A DNA stretch of 64,000 bases from JAGVSR01 sp033765145 (GTDB lineage: Bacteria > Pseudomonadota > Alphaproteobacteria > Rhizobiales > Hyphomicrobiaceae), in assembly GCA_033765145.1 (NCBI GenBank), contig JANRIH010000024.1:22504-86503 (forward strand), given 5' to 3'. Positions 27,236 through 36,789 of this stretch are shown in pieces (position 1 is the stretch's first letter; each line of letters opens with the position of its first letter). The notes beneath the pieces were generated by a model that did not search any database, was not told where the DNA came from, and saw only the letters and a program-made list of their open reading frames with translations. The position numbers and the translations under genes were made by a program.

Positions 27236-28663
27236 ATGGAATGTCCGTCGCATCACCCAGGCTCGGTCGCTGACGTCTCTACACTTGATGCTCGGTTCGG
27301 TGCTGGTCTCGCAGCGCTCGCGGCGCACTTCGGCGGGAAGTTCATCACGGGTGACGCGGTTCGCGGCCAGCACGCCAACACGCTCACGTGGCTGCCGGCC
27401 TCCGTGCCGGACGCCGTGCTGATGGCCGAAACCGTCCAAGACGTCGAGGCCGCGGTCGTGATCGCCGCCACTCACCGCGTGCCGATCATCCCGTTTGGCG
27501 CGGGCACGTCGCTCGAAGGGCATACGAACGCGCCCGATGGCGGGCTTTCGCTCGATCTTTCGAAGATGAACCGCATCATTGCCGTTCACGCCGATGATCT
27601 CGACATCGTCGTAGAGCCCGGCGTCACGCTCACGCAGCTCGACACGGAATTGCGCGACACGGGTCTCTTCTTTCCGGTCGATCCCGGTGCGCGGCATGCA
27701 ACCCTCGGGGGCATGGCCGCGACGCGGGCCTCGGGCACGACGACTGTTCGCTATGGCTCCATGCGCGACAACGTGATGGCGCTATCGGTCGTGCTCGCCG
27801 ACGGTCGTCTCGTCAACACCGGGAGCCGCGCCAGGAAATCGGCCGCAGGCTACGATCTGACGCGGCTCTTCGTCGGTTCGGAAGGAACGCTCGGTATCAT
27901 CGTCGGCCTGACGTTGCGGCTCTGGCCGAGGCCCGCGACCGCATGGTCTGGCATACTTGCGTTTCCCTCTCTCCGCGCGGCAGCGGATGCCACGGTCCTC
28001 GCCATCCAGTCGGGTCTCGATCTCTCGCGGATCGAGCTTATCGACCAGCGGATGGCCACGGCGATCAACCGGTATTCCGGCACGCGATTACCTGAGGACG
28101 GTCCGGTCCTTTTTGTCGACATCGAGGGATCGCCGGAGGCCGTGGCCGAACACGCGAGGCTCATGGCGGAGATCGCTGACGGTGCCGGCGGACGGCTTGC
28201 CGAGGCCGCTCTTCAAGATGCCGACCGGCGACAACTCTGGCGGGGCCGGCACGATGCGTTCTGGGCCGTCAAATCGTTCTGGCCGGGGCGCACGCCCGTC
28301 GTGACCGACGCCTGTGTGCCGCTGTCGGAGCTTGCGGACGCCATCGAGGCCGCCGCGCGGGACGCGGAGGCACTGCAACTCGACGCCCCCATCCTCGGTC
28401 ATGTGGGGGACGGGAATTTCCACGCCATCGCGATGATCGACCCGGCGGACGGGACTCAATGCGATCGACTGCACCGCTTCGTCGACGGAATTGCGCGGCG
28501 GGCTATCGCGGCCGGCGGCACGTCGACCGGCGAGCATGGGATCGGAGAACGGAAGAAGTCGCTTCTTGCGGTGGAGGCGGGTGAAGCGCTTTCCGCCATG
28601 CGAGCGATCAAGGCGGCGCTCGATCCTTACCGAATTCTTAATCCGGGCAAGATCATCGATTGA
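27236..28663 (+). CDS. FAD-linked oxidase, GlcD / D-lactate dehydrogenase family
   Basis: Oxidises a 2-hydroxy acid (D-lactate, glycolate or similar) with FAD. The FAD-binding domain shows PFGAGTSLEGHT and DPGARHATLGGMAATRASG, and the C-terminal cap carries GHVGDGNFH and GTSTGEHGIG. The frame opens at 27041, but the ATG at 27236 follows AGGAGG by 12 bases and gives a normal 475-residue protein; the upstream extension looks non-coding. It is monocistronic and divergent from the secreted protein gene. Substrate cannot be fixed from sequence alone. Confidence 0.9.
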   Translation: MECPSHHPGSVADVSTLDARFGAGLAALAAHFGGKFITGDAVRGQHANTLTWLPASVPDAVLMAETVQDVEAAVVIAATHRVPIIPFGAGTSLEGHTNAPDGGLSLDLSKMNRIIAVHADDLDIVVEPGVTLTQLDTELRDTGLFFPVDPGARHATLGGMAATRASGTTTVRYGSMRDNVMALSVVLADGRLVNTGSRARKSAAGYDLTRLFVGSEGTLGIIVGLTLRLWPRPATAWSGILAFPSLRAAADATVLAIQSGLDLSRIELIDQRMATAINRYSGTRLPEDGPVLFVDIEGSPEAVAEHARLMAEIADGAGGRLAEAALQDADRRQLWRGRHDAFWAVKSFWPGRTPVVTDACVPLSELADAIEAAARDAEALQLDAPILGHVGDGNFHAIAMIDPADGTQCDRLHRFVDGIARRAIAAGGTSTGEHGIGERKKSLLAVEAGEALSAMRAIKAALDPYRILNPGKIID

Positions 28664-28841
28664 TTGCCGCGAAAGCGCGCGTTCACTGTTTCCCCGACAA
28701 TACATGAGTTTTTCGCGGTTCTCCGTATTCGGATTGCACGCGCGAAATCGATGTTAACCCTTTCCGTGTCAAACCATTTAATGCGGGAGGCAGCGTCAGT
28801 TGCCGCCTTGAAGTGGCGTATTGCGTATCGGTAACCGGCGT

Positions 28842-30473
28842 ATGGCGGTCAAAATCAAACGGGAGCGGCCTGATCAGCGGCGGCACCACCGCGTGACCGC
28901 GCCGTTGTTCGTCGAGTATTCCGGCATTACCGCCCGCGCCGCGGACTGGTCACTCGGCGGGCTGCGCGTCGAACGCTTCGAAGGCGCTGTCCCCGCGACC
29001 GGTACGGAAATTCCCCTCGATCTTACGCTGCCGTTCCAGGGCTTCGACGTCCGCTTCAAGATAGAGGCAGAGGTCGTTCGCACCAATCCCGCCGAAGGCA
29101 TGTTCGCCGTCCGCTATACCCAGATTGGCGAGCGCGAGCGGGAGTTGATGCAACATTTCATCGAGGAGCTTATCCGCGGCTCGATGGTCGATGTCGAGGA
29201 TACGATCCAGCGCATCGACGTGCCGGTGACGCCGGCCTCGCTCCAGCCCGATCTTCCCAAGGCGCAGGACGGCCAGGTTCCGGTCCGCCGCTGGCCGGTC
29301 AAGACCGTCGTCATGTCCGGTGTCTATCTCGCGCTCGGGACGGCGGTCTTCACGTATGCGTCGATCCTGTTCTATTCGAACTTCTTCAAGCTCGAGGTCG
29401 AGAGCGCGGTCATCACGGCGCCGGTCGAAGCGATCGTCGCGCACGCGGACGGGCAGGTCGAGATCGGCGCGTTGGCACCCGGCCAGGACATCAAGTCGAG
29501 CGACGTCATCCTGCGCGTTATTGACAGCACGGTCGAGCGTGAGATCGAGATTGCCGACCTTGAGGTCAAGGAGCGCAAGGCCAAGCTCGCCTATGCGAAA
29601 CGCCGGCAAGCCGAGGAACTCGATCGCGCGAAGAGCTATGCCGCGGTCGAGATGAAGAACATCGAACAGACGCGGATCGAGATCGAGAGCCTGATGGCTC
29701 AGGTGAAGATCGCGGAAGAGAACCAGGGGCGTCTCGCGAGCCTCCATTCGAAAGGGTACACGACGGACGTGAAGCTCAACGAGGCACAGACCGATGTCTT
29801 GAAGATCCGCAAGGAACTCGCGATCCGGCAGGTCGAACTTTCCGCGCGCATCGACCTCGCGTCGAACAACTACGGCAAGCGGATGTTCTCGGGCAACGAG
29901 ACGATCGGCAGTGCGGACCTCATCGGCAGCGTCAAGGATCTCGAGGCTGAAGTGCGGCTCATCGAGCACGAGATTCTGCTCTCCCAGCAGCGGCACATTT
30001 CCTATCTCAATCAGCGCGAGCGCGATGCCGTGCGGGCGCCGTTCGATGCGCGGGTGTTGGAAGTCAGGAAGCCCGAGGGCGCGCAGGTCAAGCGCGGCGA
30101 CGTGGTCGCGATCATCGAGAACCGCAACAGGCGGCATGTCACGGCTTGGCTGAAGCAAGACGAAGTGATGCGCGTCGGGCTCGGCGACGAAGTGCAGCTT
30201 TTCATGCCGGCACTCGGCGAAACGCTCACGGGCCGCATTTCCGAAATCGACCGCACGACGGGGTTCGTGCGCGAGCAGGAAGCGCAGGGCATCATGGCCT
30301 ATGAATGGCGCGGCCAGCACGATCGCTCGGCGATGGTGACAATCGCGTTCGACGAGCCGGAAAAGGTGCGCGACGAGGACAAGTACAGGCCGGGACTGCC
30401 GGTCATCGCCGTCTTCGACCAGCGTTCCACCAGTCCCGCGATCTCGGGCCTCAGCGGCCTCCTCGGGCTCTAG
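28842..30473 (+). CDS. alg44: PilZ-HlyD membrane protein, Alg44-like c-di-GMP receptor of a polysaccharide synthase
   Basis: 543 residues. A cytoplasmic PilZ domain (about 10-110) holds both c-di-GMP motifs, R-R-H-H-R at 13-17 and D-W-S-L-G-G at 35-40. A membrane span follows (VVMSGVYLALGTAVFTYASI, about 151-170), then a periplasmic HlyD/membrane-fusion part with a biotinyl-lipoyl half-motif, a long coiled coil (about 235-300) and the barrel ending near ISEIDRTTGF. This is the layout of Alg44, which activates the Alg8 mannuronan synthase when c-di-GMP rises. The next gene, 11 bases after its stop, is an Alg8-like synthase. I chose the ATG at 28842; an upstream in-frame TTG is less likely. Confidence 0.85.
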   Translation: MAVKIKRERPDQRRHHRVTAPLFVEYSGITARAADWSLGGLRVERFEGAVPATGTEIPLDLTLPFQGFDVRFKIEAEVVRTNPAEGMFAVRYTQIGERERELMQHFIEELIRGSMVDVEDTIQRIDVPVTPASLQPDLPKAQDGQVPVRRWPVKTVVMSGVYLALGTAVFTYASILFYSNFFKLEVESAVITAPVEAIVAHADGQVEIGALAPGQDIKSSDVILRVIDSTVEREIEIADLEVKERKAKLAYAKRRQAEELDRAKSYAAVEMKNIEQTRIEIESLMAQVKIAEENQGRLASLHSKGYTTDVKLNEAQTDVLKIRKELAIRQVELSARIDLASNNYGKRMFSGNETIGSADLIGSVKDLEAEVRLIEHEILLSQQRHISYLNQRERDAVRAPFDARVLEVRKPEGAQVKRGDVVAIIENRNRRHVTAWLKQDEVMRVGLGDEVQLFMPALGETLTGRISEIDRTTGFVREQEAQGIMAYEWRGQHDRSAMVTIAFDEPEKVRDEDKYRPGLPVIAVFDQRSTSPAISGLSGLLGL

Positions 30474-30484
30474 GATCGGGCGCC

Positions 30485-32086
30485 ATGCAGGCTGCAAACG
30501 GGCAACTCGCAAACGGTGGCCTCGTTCTCGAGGATCCGACAAAGCCGCTTCCATTCAGTGAGAAGTGGTCGTTCACGGTTCTCGCACAAATCTTTCTCTT
30601 CTGGTCGATCTGCTTCATCTTCCTCGAGGTCGTGCCGAATTCGATCTGGGACGCGTCCAACCGCGAGATCATGTATGTGATCGGGTTGCTCGGCATCTGG
30701 CGCTATCTCTGGTGGTTCAACCACTTCATGCGCGCCCTGGTGTTCGAGAAGATCACCTATCCCAAGATGCGGGATCGCGCCGCGGCGCTCTGGGCCTCGG
30801 GCTGGCGGCCGCGGCATATCCACATCCAGATGACCACGTTCCGCGAGCATCGAGAGATTTCGGAAGCGGTCATTCGCGCGCTGGCGGAGGAAATTCGCGA
30901 AGCAGGTGTTCCGGCCACGATCTGGCTCGGCTCCTCGGAAGCCTCCGACGAGCAGAAGATCGCGCGGCATCTGAAGCTCGTTGCGAGTGATCTCGACATC
31001 ACGCTCAGGATCATCCGCCAGAATCAGCCCGGCAAGCGCGTCGCGATCGCGCTCATCCTGCGCGCCATGTCGCGTGAGGGGCTCGGCAAGAATGATCTCG
31101 TCATCTTCATGGATGGCGATTTCGTTCTCCATCCCGGCGCCATGCGGCGCTGTTTCCCGCTGTTTGCGTTCGACCCGGAACTCCACGCGCTGACGACCGA
31201 CGAATACGTGCTCGTCAAGGGACCGCGCTGGATGCAGACGTGGCTCGACATGCGTTTCTCGCAGCGGCGACTCGCGATGCAGAGCCATGCTCTATCAAAT
31301 CGCGTCCTAACGCTGACGGGGCGCTTTTCCGTCTTCCGCGCGACGCACATCACGAGTCATGAGTTCATCCGGCTGCAGGAGGCCGATTACCTCAACCACT
31401 GGCTCTGGGGCACGTTCCGCTTCCTCTCCGGCGACGACAAGAGCACGTGGTACACGCTCCTCAAGCATGGCGTGAAAATGACTTACGTGCCCGATGCTGC
31501 GGGCACGACGATCGAAGTCGTCGAAGGCTCTGGCGTCACGCGCATGGTCGAGAACCTCAGGCGCTGGTCGGGCAACATGTTGCGAAACGGTCAACGGGCG
31601 ATCCAGCTCGGGCCGCGGCGCATGCCGTTCTTCATCTGGTGGTGCTGCGTCGACCAGCGGCTCGCGATGTGGACGATGCTGTTCTCTCCCATGCTGGCGT
31701 TCGCGGGCACCGTGAAGATGGGCACATCCTTTCTGGCGGCATACGTGGTCTACATCGCGATCACGCGCGGGATGCTGTCGATGGTGCTGTTCCGGTACGC
31801 GCGCCGTGTCGATCTCGGCTACGTCTGGACCCTCTATGCGAACCAGCTCCTCAACGCAGCGGTCAAGGTCTACATGATGTGGCGGCTTGCCAAGCAGAAG
31901 TGGTCCAACCGCGGCAACCAGAAGCAAGGGTTTACAGGTGATGCCTGGATCGTCCGATTTCGGGAAGCCATGGCGGCCTGGCTTACGACGCTCTCGTTCG
32001 TGTCGCTGCTCGTCGTCGTCGTGATCTATACCGGCCTCATCAAGGCACCGAGCCTCGGGTTCATCCAGGTCATGGTGCTCGGCTAG
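30485..32086 (+). CDS. alg8: Alg8-like family 2 glycosyltransferase, processive polysaccharide synthase
   Basis: 533-residue inner-membrane glycosyltransferase. Two N-terminal spans (about 31-85), a cytoplasmic GT2 domain with M-D-G-D at 209-212, FLSGDDKSTWY and the acceptor motif LRRWSGNMLRNG (a Q/R-x-x-RW variant), then four C-terminal spans. The GDDKSTWY and RRWSGNMLRN strings are characteristic of Alg8, which polymerises GDP-mannuronate to mannuronan. The frame runs upstream into the PilZ gene, but ATG 30485 is the natural start. Together with the PilZ-HlyD gene upstream and the AlgD-like gene downstream it predicts a mannuronan-like polymer. Confidence 0.85.
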   Translation: MQAANGQLANGGLVLEDPTKPLPFSEKWSFTVLAQIFLFWSICFIFLEVVPNSIWDASNREIMYVIGLLGIWRYLWWFNHFMRALVFEKITYPKMRDRAAALWASGWRPRHIHIQMTTFREHREISEAVIRALAEEIREAGVPATIWLGSSEASDEQKIARHLKLVASDLDITLRIIRQNQPGKRVAIALILRAMSREGLGKNDLVIFMDGDFVLHPGAMRRCFPLFAFDPELHALTTDEYVLVKGPRWMQTWLDMRFSQRRLAMQSHALSNRVLTLTGRFSVFRATHITSHEFIRLQEADYLNHWLWGTFRFLSGDDKSTWYTLLKHGVKMTYVPDAAGTTIEVVEGSGVTRMVENLRRWSGNMLRNGQRAIQLGPRRMPFFIWWCCVDQRLAMWTMLFSPMLAFAGTVKMGTSFLAAYVVYIAITRGMLSMVLFRYARRVDLGYVWTLYANQLLNAAVKVYMMWRLAKQKWSNRGNQKQGFTGDAWIVRFREAMAAWLTTLSFVSLLVVVVIYTGLIKAPSLGFIQVMVLG

Positions 32087-32290
32087 CGGCGCGACGACAC
32101 ACGAGTCGCAGCGTGCGAAAAAGTCCCTAAACTCCGTAAAATTTGCGGCATTTGTTTCAGCCGTCCTTGGGTCTCTCCCATCCATAGTGCCGATCATTGA
32201 AGCGGTGTCGTCAGCGTGCGCTCGCGCGAACCGGACCTGCTTCGGGGTGGCGTTCAGCCGGGTGTGACCGGCGATGTGGGAGCAGCAGAC

Positions 32291-33703
32291 ATGAACATGA
32301 CGGTACCGGTCGGAGCCGAGGCGGCGGCGCCGCATATGGCTCCGCGGAGCAAGACTGAGGTCGACAAGCCGGCGATCAGCGTTATCGGCCTCGGATACGT
32401 GGGCGCGGTGTCGATGGCCTGCCTGTCTCATCTCGGGTTCCGAATGGTTGGCGTCGACGTCTCGCGGGAAAAGGTCGATGCGATCCGGACCGGGCGTTCG
32501 CCGATCGTGGAAGAGCGGCTTGGCGAACTTCTGGCGGAGGGCGTCGGCAGCGGGCACATCGACGCGACGCAGAACCTCGTCGCGGCCGTTCTCGACACCG
32601 ACGTGACGTTCCTTTCGGTCGGCACACCGACCTCGAAGGACGGCGGTTGCGATTTCACCTTCGTCCGGCAGGCGAGCCGCGCCATCGGACAGGCACTCGC
32701 GCTCAAGGACACATATCACGTGGTCGTCCTGCGCTGCTCGGTTCCGCCGGGCACGACGATGGACGTCGTAGTGCCGGAGATCGAGAAGGCGTCCGGCAAG
32801 TCGCTCGGACCGGATTTCGGCGTCTGCTTCAATCCAGAATTCCTGCGCGAAGGCGTGGCGGTCGCGGACTTCTTCTCCCCGCCGAAGACGGTTGTCGGCG
32901 CATCGGACAAGCGGGCCGAGGCCTGCGTCACGGCGATCTATGCCACGGTCGACGACAAGGTGATCTTCACCACGATCGCGGCCGCGGAGATGGTGAAGTA
33001 TGTCGACAACGTCTGGCATGCCGCCAAGGTTGCTTTCGGCAACGAGGTCGGCCGCCTCTGCAAGGCGATCGGGATCGACAGCCATGAAGTCATGAACATC
33101 TTCGTCAAGGACACGAAGCTCAATCTCTCGCCCTATTACCTGAAGCCGGGCTTTGCATTCGGCGGCTCGTGCCTGCCGAAGGAAGTGCGCGCGGTCAGCC
33201 ACATTGCGCGCGAACTCGGCGTCGAGGTGCCGCTCGTCGACAGCCTCTCAATCTCGAACGCGCGGCATATCGACCAGGCCGTGATGCTTCTCGAGCCGTT
33301 CGCGGGACAGCGGATCGGCTTTCTCGGCGTCACGTTCAAGCCCAACACCGACGACCTCCGCGAGAGCCCGACACTCGAACTCATGGCCCAGCTCCTGGCC
33401 AAGGGCGAGACGCTCAGCGCCTACGACGCCAATCTCGACTTCGGGCCCTTGCTGCAGGGCCAGATCGACTATGTCCGCCATGCGGTGCCGAGTCAGGCGC
33501 GACTGATGGACGAACTCGAAGCGCTGACGGTCGATAGCGCCGCCCAACTCGTCGATGGCTCCGACGTCGTCGTCGTCAGCCATGCGACGGATGAATTCCG
33601 CGCGGCCGTCAGCGCGCGCAATCCGCGCGTCGCGGTTCTTGATCTCGCGCGGCTCTGGCGTCACGTGCCGGCGGATGCCTCATATCAGGGTATCGCCTGG
33701 TAA
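32291..33703 (+). CDS. algD: AlgD-like GDP-mannose/UDP-glucose 6-dehydrogenase
   Basis: NAD-dependent four-electron oxidation of a sugar nucleotide to the uronic acid. 470 residues: Rossmann motif GLGYVGAV preceded by a 30-residue extension, NPEFLREG, NVWHAAK, and the active-site Cys294 in GGSCLPK. The segment KLNLSPYYLKPGFAFGGSCL matches the AlgD (GDP-mannose) subgroup better than Ugd. The start at ATG 32291 has GGGAG eight bases upstream; an in-frame GTG at 32216 exists. About 200 bases separate it from the synthase gene, so it may have its own promoter. A strong terminator follows. It probably supplies GDP-mannuronate to the Alg8-like enzyme. Confidence 0.85.
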   Translation: MNMTVPVGAEAAAPHMAPRSKTEVDKPAISVIGLGYVGAVSMACLSHLGFRMVGVDVSREKVDAIRTGRSPIVEERLGELLAEGVGSGHIDATQNLVAAVLDTDVTFLSVGTPTSKDGGCDFTFVRQASRAIGQALALKDTYHVVVLRCSVPPGTTMDVVVPEIEKASGKSLGPDFGVCFNPEFLREGVAVADFFSPPKTVVGASDKRAEACVTAIYATVDDKVIFTTIAAAEMVKYVDNVWHAAKVAFGNEVGRLCKAIGIDSHEVMNIFVKDTKLNLSPYYLKPGFAFGGSCLPKEVRAVSHIARELGVEVPLVDSLSISNARHIDQAVMLLEPFAGQRIGFLGVTFKPNTDDLRESPTLELMAQLLAKGETLSAYDANLDFGPLLQGQIDYVRHAVPSQARLMDELEALTVDSAAQLVDGSDVVVVSHATDEFRAAVSARNPRVAVLDLARLWRHVPADASYQGIAW

Positions 33704-33750
33704 GGAATTTTTCAGCGCGAATTAAGATCCCGAACGCCGCGTTTCTGAAG

Positions 33751-33777
33751 CCGGCCGATGCAAATCGGCCGGTTTTT
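33751..33777 (+). terminator. Rho-independent terminator after the AlgD-like gene
   Basis: CCGGCCGAT (33751-33759), a GCAA loop, then ATCGGCCGG (33764-33772) and TTTTT: a perfect nine-base stem. It separates the synthase/dehydrogenase genes from the RTX gene. Confidence 0.85.
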
Positions 33778-33972
33778 CTATGTTTTTCCGATATTCCGGG
33801 AGACCGATCAAATTCTCTGCAAATTCAAAGTAAAATTCAGATCGTCCTTGCACGAGTTGTTTCGGGGGGCACGTGTAGTGTCGTCCATAAGTCAGAGGGC
33901 GGTCGAGCATGTGCTTTGCCGTGAAGCGATTTTTTGTGGCGTTCGCAGGCGCCGATGTCAGCAGGTGAGCAA

Positions 33973-36789
33973 ATGGACTACGATAAAGAGATGCAGAAGT
34001 TCGGCGAAGGCGACGAGCTGCTGGTCGATGGCGGCTTCGAGCAGGCCGACGTGCGCGCCAACACGTGGACCACGCTCGCATCCGTCGGGGGCTGGAAATC
34101 CGACTCCGGCATCGAAGTCTGGGGCAAAAACTTCAACGGCACCAAGCCGACGGACGGCAAGAACATCGTTGAGCTCGACGCGGATCATCGCCAGTCGAAC
34201 ATCTATCAGGATGTCCAGACTAAGGCCGGCGTCGAGTACACTTTCAGCTTCGACTACATGAAGCGGGCGGACAGCAAGGCGGGTTCGGACACCATCGAGA
34301 TCTACTGGAATGGGAAGATGGTCGGGTCGGTCGATCCGACACAGACATCATGGAGCCAGGCTTCGTTCGTCGTGACCGGCACGGGCGGCAAGGATCGCAT
34401 CGAGTTCCGTGAATCGTCGGGCGACAATGACAGCTACGGCGGTCTCATCGACAACGCATCGCTCAAGGTTTCCGAGGATTGGCTCGAGAAGATGGCGCAG
34501 GCCGAGAAGAACGGCTCTGGAAAGTCCAACTCCGACGATGACAAGCACGACGGCCGTGGTCACGGCGACGGCGACCACAATGATGACGGTCATTCCGACA
34601 ATGGTCGCGGTTCGATGAACGAGAAGGCCGAGAAAGAAAAGGCCGAGAAGGAAGCTGCTGAGAAGGCTGAGAAGGAGCGCGCCGAGAAGGCCGCTGCCGA
34701 GAAGGCTGCTGCCGAGAAGGCTGCTGCCGAGAAGGCTGCTGCCGAGAAGGCTGCTGCCGAGAAGGTCGCTGCCGAGAAGGCTGCTGCTGAGAAGGCTGCT
34801 GCTGAGAAGGCTGCTGCTGAGAAGGCTGCTGCCGAGAAGGCTGCTGCCGAGAAGGCCGCTGCTGAGAAGGCCGCTGCCGAGAAGGCTGCTGCCGAGAAGG
34901 CTGCCGCCGAGAAGGCTGCTGCTGAGAAGGCCGCCGCCGAGAAGGCTGCCGCCGAAAAGGCCGCTGCCGAGAAGGCTGCTGCTGAGAAGGCCGCTGCCGA
35001 GAAGGCTGCGGCTGAGAAGGCTGCTGCTGAGAAGGCCGCTGCCGAGAAGGCTGCTGCCGAGAAGGCTGCTGCTGAGAAGGCCGCTGCCGAGAAGGCTGCG
35101 GCTGAGAAGGCTGCTGCCGAGAAGGCCGCAGCTGAGAAGGCTGCTGCCGAGAAGGCTGCCGCGGAGGATGCCGATCACGACGACACGATCATCGGCACAA
35201 GCCGCGTCGACACCCTCGAGGGCGACGAGCACGCGAACCTCATGTACGGCAAAGGGTCGAACGACACCGTGAAGGGCGGTGATGGTGACGACTTCATCAT
35301 GGGCGGCAGCGGTGACGACGCGCTCTATGGCCAGGTCGGCAACGACCAGATCTTCGGCGCCGGTTCGCTCGGCGGCGCGGCCGACATGTCGAAGTTCCGC
35401 GCGTCCGTTGATACGACGGCGACGGTGACGTTCGACTACGAGAGTGCTGGCTATCGCAATGCCCTCGGCCTCTACAAGATCGCGAAGGACGGCTCGATCT
35501 ACGGCGTCGAGGTGCTGTTCGAGAATGCTTCGCTCAAGGGGTCGGGCGGGGACCTCGTCGGCGGCGTGAGCTCGGTCGACGTGGATCTCAAGGCCGGCGA
35601 GCGGATCGGCTTCTTCGTCGTCCCGAATGGCTTCGACCAGTCCGGAATGGCCAAGCTCCTGTCCGACACGAAGGGCAGCTTCAAGTTCGTCGGTTCGGAT
35701 GGCAAGGCCGGCAACGTGAACTCGGGCAAGGAAGTGAAGCTCGTCCATGTGAGCGAGAAGGGTGTCGAGACGGTCGTTACGTCGCAGTACGGCAACTCGG
35801 TGTTCCACTCGATCTCGGGTCTCAATGGAGACAAGCTCGACCACGTCAAGGGCCAGATCTCGGTTGCGGACGGCACGGTCAAGATCGGCTTCGAAGATCT
35901 CTGGGGCGGTGGCGACAAGGATTTCGACGACTCGGTCTTCACGATGAAGGTCGGTCAGACGAACGCGGCACTTCTCTCGAAGGTCAGCTCGGGTGTGATC
36001 TCGACCGATCACGATGTGATCCGCGGCGGCGTCGGCGACGACAAGCTGTTCGGTATGGCCGGAAACGACAAGGTCATGGGCGGCGCGGGCAACGATCAGA
36101 TCTGGGGCAACTCGGGCAACGACACCATCAACGGTGGCGCGGGGCACGACGTGATCTCGGGCGGCTCGGGCAACGACACGATCCGTGACGGCCTCGGCAA
36201 CGATCGCGTGGATGGCAACTCCGGCGACGACAAGGTCTTTGCCGGCGAAGGCAACGACGCTTACGTCGGCAGCGCTGGCTTCGACACGATAGACTTCTCG
36301 GGCGCCAAGCAGGCGATGACGATCGACCTCTCGAAGTCGAGTGCCGTCGGCATGGGTGCGGACACCCTCAAGGGCTTCGAAGCCATCGTCGGTTCCGCGT
36401 TCGGCGACAACATCAAGGGCAGCAAGGACGCGAACGTCATCAACGGCGGCGCCGGCGACGACGTGATCCGTGGCCTCGGCGGCGCGGACATGCTGAAGGG
36501 TGGCGCTGGCCGCGACACCTTCCAGTGGTCGATGAAGGACGTGGTCGGGTCGAGTGGTCAGCACCTCGGTATGGACACGATCGCCGATCTCGAGGCGGGC
36601 GACCGCATCGACATCAAGGCGCTTCTCAAGGGTCAGTCATACTCGAAGCTCAGCGACGTCGTGAAGGTTGCGGACGTCAACGGCGACGCCAAGCTGTCGG
36701 TCAAGATCGGCTCGAGCTTCGTCGATGTCGTGACGATCGACGACATGAGCGCCAACGATCTCCTGGCGAGCGGCATGATCCTCACCTGA
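33973..36789 (+). CDS. RTX protein with N-terminal binding domain and (AAAEK)31 helix
   Basis: 938-residue secreted protein without signal peptide, hence probably type I secreted. In order: residues of about 10-165, a beta-sandwich resembling DUF642/galactose-binding domains (LVDGGFEQ, W, EVWGKNF, NIVELDADH, IYQDVQTKAGVEYTFSFDY); an acidic Asp/His-rich linker; residues 240-394, 31 consecutive AAAEK pentapeptides; an RTX pair; a DUF4114-like domain ending IGFEDLWGGGDKDFDDSVF; a second RTX block; and a C-terminal secretion domain shared with the next two RTX proteins. ATG 33973 has AGGTGAG just upstream; in-frame TTG 33934 and ATG 33955 are weaker. The helix would act as a rigid spacer between a sugar-binding head and a Ca-binding base. 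Confidence 0.85.
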   Translation: MDYDKEMQKFGEGDELLVDGGFEQADVRANTWTTLASVGGWKSDSGIEVWGKNFNGTKPTDGKNIVELDADHRQSNIYQDVQTKAGVEYTFSFDYMKRADSKAGSDTIEIYWNGKMVGSVDPTQTSWSQASFVVTGTGGKDRIEFRESSGDNDSYGGLIDNASLKVSEDWLEKMAQAEKNGSGKSNSDDDKHDGRGHGDGDHNDDGHSDNGRGSMNEKAEKEKAEKEAAEKAEKERAEKAAAEKAAAEKAAAEKAAAEKAAAEKVAAEKAAAEKAAAEKAAAEKAAAEKAAAEKAAAEKAAAEKAAAEKAAAEKAAAEKAAAEKAAAEKAAAEKAAAEKAAAEKAAAEKAAAEKAAAEKAAAEKAAAEKAAAEKAAAEKAAAEKAAAEKAAAEKAAAEDADHDDTIIGTSRVDTLEGDEHANLMYGKGSNDTVKGGDGDDFIMGGSGDDALYGQVGNDQIFGAGSLGGAADMSKFRASVDTTATVTFDYESAGYRNALGLYKIAKDGSIYGVEVLFENASLKGSGGDLVGGVSSVDVDLKAGERIGFFVVPNGFDQSGMAKLLSDTKGSFKFVGSDGKAGNVNSGKEVKLVHVSEKGVETVVTSQYGNSVFHSISGLNGDKLDHVKGQISVADGTVKIGFEDLWGGGDKDFDDSVFTMKVGQTNAALLSKVSSGVISTDHDVIRGGVGDDKLFGMAGNDKVMGGAGNDQIWGNSGNDTINGGAGHDVISGGSGNDTIRDGLGNDRVDGNSGDDKVFAGEGNDAYVGSAGFDTIDFSGAKQAMTIDLSKSSAVGMGADTLKGFEAIVGSAFGDNIKGSKDANVINGGAGDDVIRGLGGADMLKGGAGRDTFQWSMKDVVGSSGQHLGMDTIADLEAGDRIDIKALLKGQSYSKLSDVVKVADVNGDAKLSVKIGSSFVDVVTIDDMSANDLLASGMILT
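34690..35154 (+). repeat. 15-bp tandem repeat encoding 31 AAAEK units
   Basis: Thirty-one in-register copies of a 15-base unit (GCN GCN GCN GAG AAG), one of which encodes VAAEK. The third codon positions vary (GCT, GCC, GCG, GCA) and blocks of variants recur, the pattern expected of unequal exchange or slippage with selection on the protein sequence. A degenerate Glu/Lys/Ala lead-in precedes it. Confidence 0.95.

Noticed and set aside
34690..35154. CRISPR array
   Set aside because: The repeats are contiguous 15-base codon units without spacers, inside a reading frame. The 179-bp repeat at 55574 is also not a CRISPR.
34348..36564. 738-residue minus-strand frame opposite the first RTX gene
   Set aside because: Low-complexity mirror of the AAAEK and RTX repeats; the plus strand has recognisable domains, start site and terminator.
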